In this document: in pieces, positions 22,901-25,399 of the stretch
How positions within the stretch are numbered: the first letter of the stretch is position 1
How the letters are laid out: each line of letters opens with the position of its first letter
From: JBMOPD01 sp049323615
GTDB lineage: Bacteria > Bacillota > Desulfotomaculia > Desulfotomaculales > Desulfocucumaceae
Assembly: GCA_049323615.1 (NCBI GenBank)
Contig: JBMOPD010000089.1
Coordinates: 1 to 25,399, forward strand
Length of the DNA: 25,399 bases
Direction: 5' to 3'
The notes under the pieces: model-generated
What the model was told of the DNA's origin: nothing
Databases searched by the model: none
The model's input: only the letters and a program-made list of their open reading frames with translations
Translations under genes and position numbers: made by a program

Positions 22901-24560
22901 TGGGGTCAGTCTCGTTGCGCATGGTGGCATAATAGACTATACCTGAAATACCGCCGTTTTCCCCCCTGTTATACGGCCTTTTGCCCCAGTCAATGCGGTT
23001 GGTTTTGGCCGCCCAGGTCAGCGCGGCCAGTGTCAGGGCGCCGGGATAAGTTTCGGAGCACCTGACGTAATTGCCTTTTGAGTCCGTGCAGCCGGTTGGA
23101 TCAGGCGCAGGAATACCATAATCCGGCGCGGCTGTTGCCCCGGTACGCGCAAAGCGGGTGAAGCCAACCCCGGCCACGGCAAAGCGCTCCAGTTCAAAGA
23201 CCTCACTCAGCTCGTAATTTCCGTGCATATCAGTCACTGTGCTGTATTGTATGCTGCCGTCCTTGAACCGGGTATTTACCTCCACGTTGGGAATTCCCAT
23301 TTCACCCTGTTCAAGGATTCCATTGCCGTTAATGTCATTGAACACAGTACCTTTTATATATCCGTACCACCTGGGGACACCTATGTCGCCCATATCGACG
23401 TTTTCTCCCGGCCCGACCAGTACTGTGCGGAAGGAGATAATGTAGTCCAGGGGCTCATCCCAAACGGCCATCTGGTAAATTCCCGGGGGAACATTTTTAA
23501 TGATAAAATCACCGTTTTCATCGCCCCGGCCTGTATACACCTGCTGGTCATTGGCTCCGATATCGCTGAGCGCAATCCAGGGACGGTCCACCGGTTCTCC
23601 CAGTGTCAGCGGCCTGAACGGTGGTGTAAATTCAATAATGGTGCGAACTCTGCCCTTAATTATCCCGGTCTGCCAGGGAACGGGCGGGCCGAATTCCATT
23701 GGCCGGACAAATCCTATCCATACCAGCGGAACTTTAAAGCCCTCCCGGGGACTGTAACCGTCATTGCCCTCCTCAACCCAGGCATCTATAATATGTGTTC
23801 CCTCGATGGTGGTGGTCTGGATCCAGTCGGTCCCGTCCGGGGGGATGGCCTGAACCTCGTATTTGCCGGGGGGTATGTTGTCAATCAGGGCATTCCCGTC
23901 AGCGTCGGTAAAGATTTTGCCTCCGGTCCCCGGTATGGGGATCGGGTTGCCGAACGGGTCCAGAATAAGGCCGCCGGACATGTCACGTTCGTATTGGGTG
24001 CCCAGCGGGTTTCCGAAATAGTCAACGGTTACCTCGCCCACGACATCATCAATAATGATCAGAAAGCCTGCCAGCCCGGCCTCAAGGGGAAAATCGTCCT
24101 CACCGTTAACCGGATTATTATCGTGAAATACATGCACTCTGATTTTGGAGAGCGGTAAGGGGTGGGGGTGCAATTCAACCTCAACCGTTATATCGGCACC
24201 GGCAGTCATGGTTACCCAGTTTCCCCCCATCTTATAACCTGGAGCCAGTACCGAAACCAGATATTTACCCTCCGGCAGGGATACCACCGGGGCCGATGCG
24301 GGGGAAGCTTCTCCTGTGGCCACCACCGGGCTGTGGCTGGCGCCCGGCTTCAGTGACGGGAACAGGCTCGGGTCCCGGGCGCCCGCAGGGATATCAACCT
24401 GGGGGTCTCCCACATTGTCTTCATTTACTATAAATTTAAATTCCGGGATTAAGTACTTTGTTTTCACGTCCCGGACAACTACAGTGAGGCTGCCATCCGC
24501 CCTTAACAAGCCTGGAAATTCATCGTTTTCAAGTGTGGGACCCTGTGTCAAGTTATCCAT
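19974..24560 (-). CDS. giant multidomain beta protein: SdrD-B/CarboxypepD_reg repeats, IPT/TIG, beta-helix
   Basis: A 1528-residue protein, probably structural or a scaffold. Residues about 1-870 hold tandem beta-sandwich repeats ending in PPGKYEV, PPGIYQM, PPGTYIVEV and the like, typical of SdrD-B and carboxypeptidase-regulatory-like domains; one has the calcium-loop-like FNDINGNGILEQGE at about 405-420. Two short loops, GCTDSKGNYVRC and GCTDPGGVPVSC (about 490 and 600), share a motif. A Pro-rich linker is at about 695-715. An IPT/TIG domain is near 875-970. A parallel beta-helix with N-rich turns (YNNFIRGNVANDDGGGI) runs from about 980 to 1430, and DYDGDARPPGACDIGADEH resembles a choice-of-anchor end. 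ATG 24560 has GAGGAGGT upstream. No signal peptide or sortase motif is visible. First gene of the oxidase block. Confidence 0.88.
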   Translation of the reverse strand: MDNLTQGPTLENDEFPGLLRADGSLTVVVRDVKTKYLIPEFKFIVNEDNVGDPQVDIPAGARDPSLFPSLKPGASHSPVVATGEASPASAPVVSLPEGKYLVSVLAPGYKMGGNWVTMTAGADITVEVELHPHPLPLSKIRVHVFHDNNPVNGEDDFPLEAGLAGFLIIIDDVVGEVTVDYFGNPLGTQYERDMSGGLILDPFGNPIPIPGTGGKIFTDADGNALIDNIPPGKYEVQAIPPDGTDWIQTTTIEGTHIIDAWVEEGNDGYSPREGFKVPLVWIGFVRPMEFGPPVPWQTGIIKGRVRTIIEFTPPFRPLTLGEPVDRPWIALSDIGANDQQVYTGRGDENGDFIIKNVPPGIYQMAVWDEPLDYIISFRTVLVGPGENVDMGDIGVPRWYGYIKGTVFNDINGNGILEQGEMGIPNVEVNTRFKDGSIQYSTVTDMHGNYELSEVFELERFAVAGVGFTRFARTGATAAPDYGIPAPDPTGCTDSKGNYVRCSETYPGALTLAALTWAAKTNRIDWGKRPYNRGENGGISGIVYYATMRNETDPRYAVAEDYEPGIPGVTINLYSTTADPVDGVIVQGDLINTVTTDAWEHPSGCTDPGGVPVSCTEVPNISNQIRPGVFDGGYAFEPLPPGTYIVEVAPPAGYQALDKDGSINTGQGDVYTGTPLPRSGSSPQDPKKYDQKFKRMPPPPYYPLPAPIDLDPHKKVVKVVEGLNASADFFLYTDVPIPGRIVGFLLDDVNLETDPAFIYYGEKRGIPDTPVGIRDFTGRLIKTVHSDINGIFEVLLPSTYTRNVPTPSGVAPGMYQVVGNDPGDPDNPNPHYNPNYQTLKLVFDVWPGKTTYADVALFPITAFVGTPGAQFSQPPQCNVQPDTPQIFSVSRVEADLLAPGDADRTFAIEGTGFGGTPHKVTLNGSEIDIVSWSNDTISARIPYDFGVVGPAQLLVANAAGKTSPAGVTFHLRKINEYWPGIKTVKKDGTGDYITIQEAIDSEPDGTVIVVMPDIYYESPILYKNVKLQGVGAGGVRPGGPAVQGSVIDGRFFLSYINQWLDKLGGIDFDGPELIPADQVKEITRGQVLTVVARSGAFSGTFRPQVDGFKITGARGEDGGGVYINAHCSHLVISNNIIQSNGGGFGGGITVGKAYAGDNYNDNIHIHHNRILNNGGISLAGGIGIFNGADNYNIEYNEICGNYSAEYGGGISHFGCSPGGKIHHNQILFNASFDEGAGVFVGGEQPVPPATLSGGSGEVDIYNNFIRGNVANDDGGGIRLLQPLDYRINIYNNMIVNNVSTDLGGGIALDDASNVVVVNNTIAKNITTATAEDSDGLPHGAGLASEPHSAAFQAYLPPGSANYSNPVLFNNFFWDNRAGTYDQALNGGKGGISGIGASGDPQPVRVIDLEVFGTAALLNPQYCILSQQYAGGSDNIYLDPVSGDPGFVSEYDTQLTAVAFNMEPDFKSVKIVTVDPEPVPADYHITSASPAVDRGAGQVSGIPAPATDYDGDARPPGACDIGADEHKFIP

Positions 24561-24751
24561 TGCCGAATAAACCTCCTCGGAGTGAAAATCATGGCATAAC
24601 AAGAATGATAGAAACAAAACCCTGGGGTATAGATATAGAATATTTTATTTTGAAATCTTCCGGACTGTTCCGATCGGCACGGAAGGTCAAAAAGTGAATG
24701 CTCCTGAAAGGAAACCAATATAAAAAAGTTTTCCAAACCACCGTTGAACAA

Positions 24752-24779
24752 ACAAAAAACTCCCCGGTTAAGGAGAGTT
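24752..24779 (-). terminator. second terminator downstream of the tRNA array
   Basis: On the minus strand AACTCTCC pairs with GGGGAGTT (24772-24779 and 24758-24765, one mismatch, six-base loop) and is followed by TTTTTG. It lies after the terminator at 24821-24850 and before the giant gene, so it should insulate the latter from tRNA transcription. Confidence 0.65.
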
Positions 24780-24820
24780 CCGCTTATCAGGCCGGATCCG
24801 GGCCCGGCTTTTCTAAAAAT

Positions 24821-24850
24821 AAAAAAGACCTCTGTCCTTCCGGAGGTCTT
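24821..24850 (-). terminator. intrinsic terminator of the tRNA array
   Basis: On the minus strand AAGACCTC pairs with GAGGTCTT (24843-24850 and 24825-24832) and is followed by TTTTTATTTTT-like sequence. It stands nine bases after the 3' end of tRNA-Val. Confidence 0.88.
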
Positions 24851-24858
24851 GATACTGC

Positions 24859-24934
24859 TGGTGGGCGATGACGGGTTTGAACCGCCGACCCCATGCTTGT
24901 AAGGCATGTGCTCTCCCAGCTGAGCTAATCGCCC
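24859..24934 (-). tRNA. tRNA-Val (anticodon TAC)
   Basis: Complete 76-base cloverleaf with encoded CCA. The acceptor GGGCGAT pairs with ATCGCCC, the anticodon stem is CATGC/GCATG and the loop CTTACAA has anticodon TAC. The T-arm GGTTCAAACC is present. Last gene of the array. Confidence 0.95.
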
Positions 24935-24942
24935 GTTATGTA

Positions 24943-25018
24943 TGGTGACCCCTACGGGATTCGAACCCGTGTTACCGCCGTGAAAGGGCGGTGTCTTAGA
25001 CCGCTTGACCAAGGGGCC
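24943..25018 (-). tRNA. tRNA-Glu (anticodon TTC)
   Basis: 76-base cloverleaf with encoded CCA. The acceptor GGCCCCT pairs with AGGGGTC (one G-U pair), the anticodon stem is CCGCC/GGCGG and the loop CTTTCAC has anticodon TTC. T-arm GGGTTCGAATCCC is present. Confidence 0.95.
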
Positions 25019-25019
25019 A

Positions 25020-25094
25020 TGGTGGGCCCACCAGGATTCGAACCTGGAACCAGCCGGTTATGAGCCGGATGCTCTACCGTTGAGCTATGGGCCC
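25020..25094 (-). tRNA. tRNA with CAT anticodon (Met elongator or Ile2)
   Basis: 75-base cloverleaf with encoded CCA and acceptor GGGCCCA/TGGGCCC. The loop CTCATAA has anticodon CAT. The D-arm is short (GCTCAACGGTAGAGC). The anticodon stem starts with a T-C mismatch. It lacks clear initiator features; separating Met from lysidine-modified Ile2 is not possible by eye. It ends one base from tRNA-Glu. Confidence 0.88.
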
Positions 25095-25099
25095 GGGTA

Positions 25100-25174
25100 T
25101 GGCTCCTCGAGTAGGATTCGAACCTACAACCTACCGGTTAACAGCCGGTTGCTCTACCGTTGAGCTATCGAGGA
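25100..25174 (-). tRNA. tRNA-Asn (anticodon GTT)
   Basis: 75-base cloverleaf with encoded CCA. The acceptor TCCTCGA pairs with TCGAGGA, discriminator G, stem ACCGG/CCGGT and loop CTGTTAA with anticodon GTT. First gene of the array. Confidence 0.95.
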
Positions 25175-25188
25175 ACGGTGCACTATCT

Positions 25189-25217
25189 ATTATACATAAA
25201 AGGAAAGCCCCGGTCAA
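25189..25217 (-). promoter_or_regulatory. promoter of the tRNA array
   Basis: On the minus strand TTGACC (25212-25217), exactly 17 bases, TATAAT (25189-25194), 14 bases before the mature 5' end of tRNA-Asn. A near-consensus housekeeping promoter. Confidence 0.85.
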
Positions 25218-25248
25218 CACAGAATTGACAGGCAATTTGTGCCGGGGC
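25207..25248 (-). terminator. hairpin, possible terminator of an upstream minus-strand gene
   Basis: GCCCCGG (25207-25213) pairs with CCGGGGC (25242-25248), with inner CACA/TGTG and GTCAA/TTGAC pairings. On the minus strand it is followed by TTTCCTTTT. It overlaps the -35 element of the tRNA promoter. The gene it would end lies outside the window. Confidence 0.45.
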
Positions 25249-25399
25249 AGTGTTTCTAATCCAGGTAATCCTCGTTAGTTTGACAGCATAGTTAAATAGA
25301 GAAACCCCAAAATCCCTTGTGTCATAAGGATACCTGGGAATTTTTTTATAATTATTTGCCATATTTATGTAGCGGAATACACGTGATTATGGTATAATA

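Noticed and set aside
23223..24158. 311-codon plus-strand frame opposite the giant beta protein
   Set aside because: Antisense to a clearly coding frame with domain repeats; no ribosome site or recognisable domain.
24548..25012. Minus-strand frame with GNTGSNPVG and GRLAQLGEHMPYKHGVGGSNPSSPTSS
   Set aside because: It translates through tRNA-Glu, tRNA-Val, two terminators and the leader of the giant gene; the motifs are the usual tRNA read-through artefact.
25087..25278. Plus-strand frame with RVGFEPTTYRLTAGCSTVELSR
   Set aside because: This is the antisense translation of tRNA-Asn and its neighbour, a well-known spurious protein pattern; the DNA is explained by the tRNA genes.
1..25399. CRISPR array, prophage or complete insertion sequence
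   Set aside because: No spaced direct repeats, phage genes or IS with inverted ends were found; the transposase-like gene at 7419 lacks flanking element features.

Overview
The window reads as chromosomal DNA of a spore-forming, Gram-positive anaerobe of the Clostridia, most like the Desulfotomaculum/Pelotomaculum (Peptococcaceae) group. This is inference. It rests on strong Shine-Dalgarno sites with many TTG and GTG starts, the coaE-lytic transglycosylase and trmK-nif3 gene pairs, an AcuA-type acetyltransferase, an HD-GYP regulator and a moderately GC-rich base composition. No rRNA or species-specific marker is present, so the genus is not certain.

Layout. (1) 159-2320, minus strand: a tight operon of dephospho-CoA kinase (coaE), a membrane-anchored lytic transglycosylase and an ADP-ribosylglycohydrolase. 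(2) 2492-3295, plus: an unrecognised, mostly helical protein with a TTG start and a perfect intrinsic terminator. (3) 3458-5995, minus: a small zinc-ribbon protein, a GAF/HD-GYP cyclic-di-nucleotide phosphodiesterase and an XRE-type repressor. (4) 6451-7053, plus: an NTPase resembling the ribosylnicotinamide kinase part of NadR, behind a non-coding stretch with mutually exclusive hairpins. (5) 7193-11159, plus: a strong promoter and structured leader, then a transposase-derived protein that seems to have lost its catalytic acidic residues, tightly coupled to two anion/ion transporters (DASS/SLC13 and ArsB/NhaD types). (6) 11162-13936, minus: acuA-like acetyltransferase, trmK, nif3-like and a MoaD/ThiS-like sulfur carrier, with a G-quadruplex motif before the last gene. 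(7) 14055-16602, plus: three envelope proteins with N-terminal membrane segments (one EnvC/PcsB-like coiled coil), closed by a bidirectional terminator. (8) 16729-24560, minus: a four-gene block coding for a 1528-residue multidomain beta protein (SdrD-B/carboxypeptidase-regulatory repeats, IPT/TIG, parallel beta-helix, choice-of-anchor C-terminus) and three paralogous two-domain multicopper-oxidase-like proteins. (9) 24859-25174, minus: a tRNA array Asn-Met/Ile2(CAU)-Glu-Val with its own promoter and terminators.

The most interesting system is block 8. The copper ligands of a standard two-domain multicopper oxidase are divided between paralogues. One protein has the domain-1 ligands (HxxHxH and HCH...H....M), the second has the domain-2 ligands (HxxHxH and HSH), and the third has neither. 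Two-domain oxidases build the trinuclear copper site at the interface between subunits, so these proteins could form one complete site as a hetero-oligomer. None of the four proteins has a visible signal peptide, which would suit a spore-coat or other mother-cell-assembled structure. Block 5 is the second point of interest, as a possible domesticated transposase in a transporter operon.
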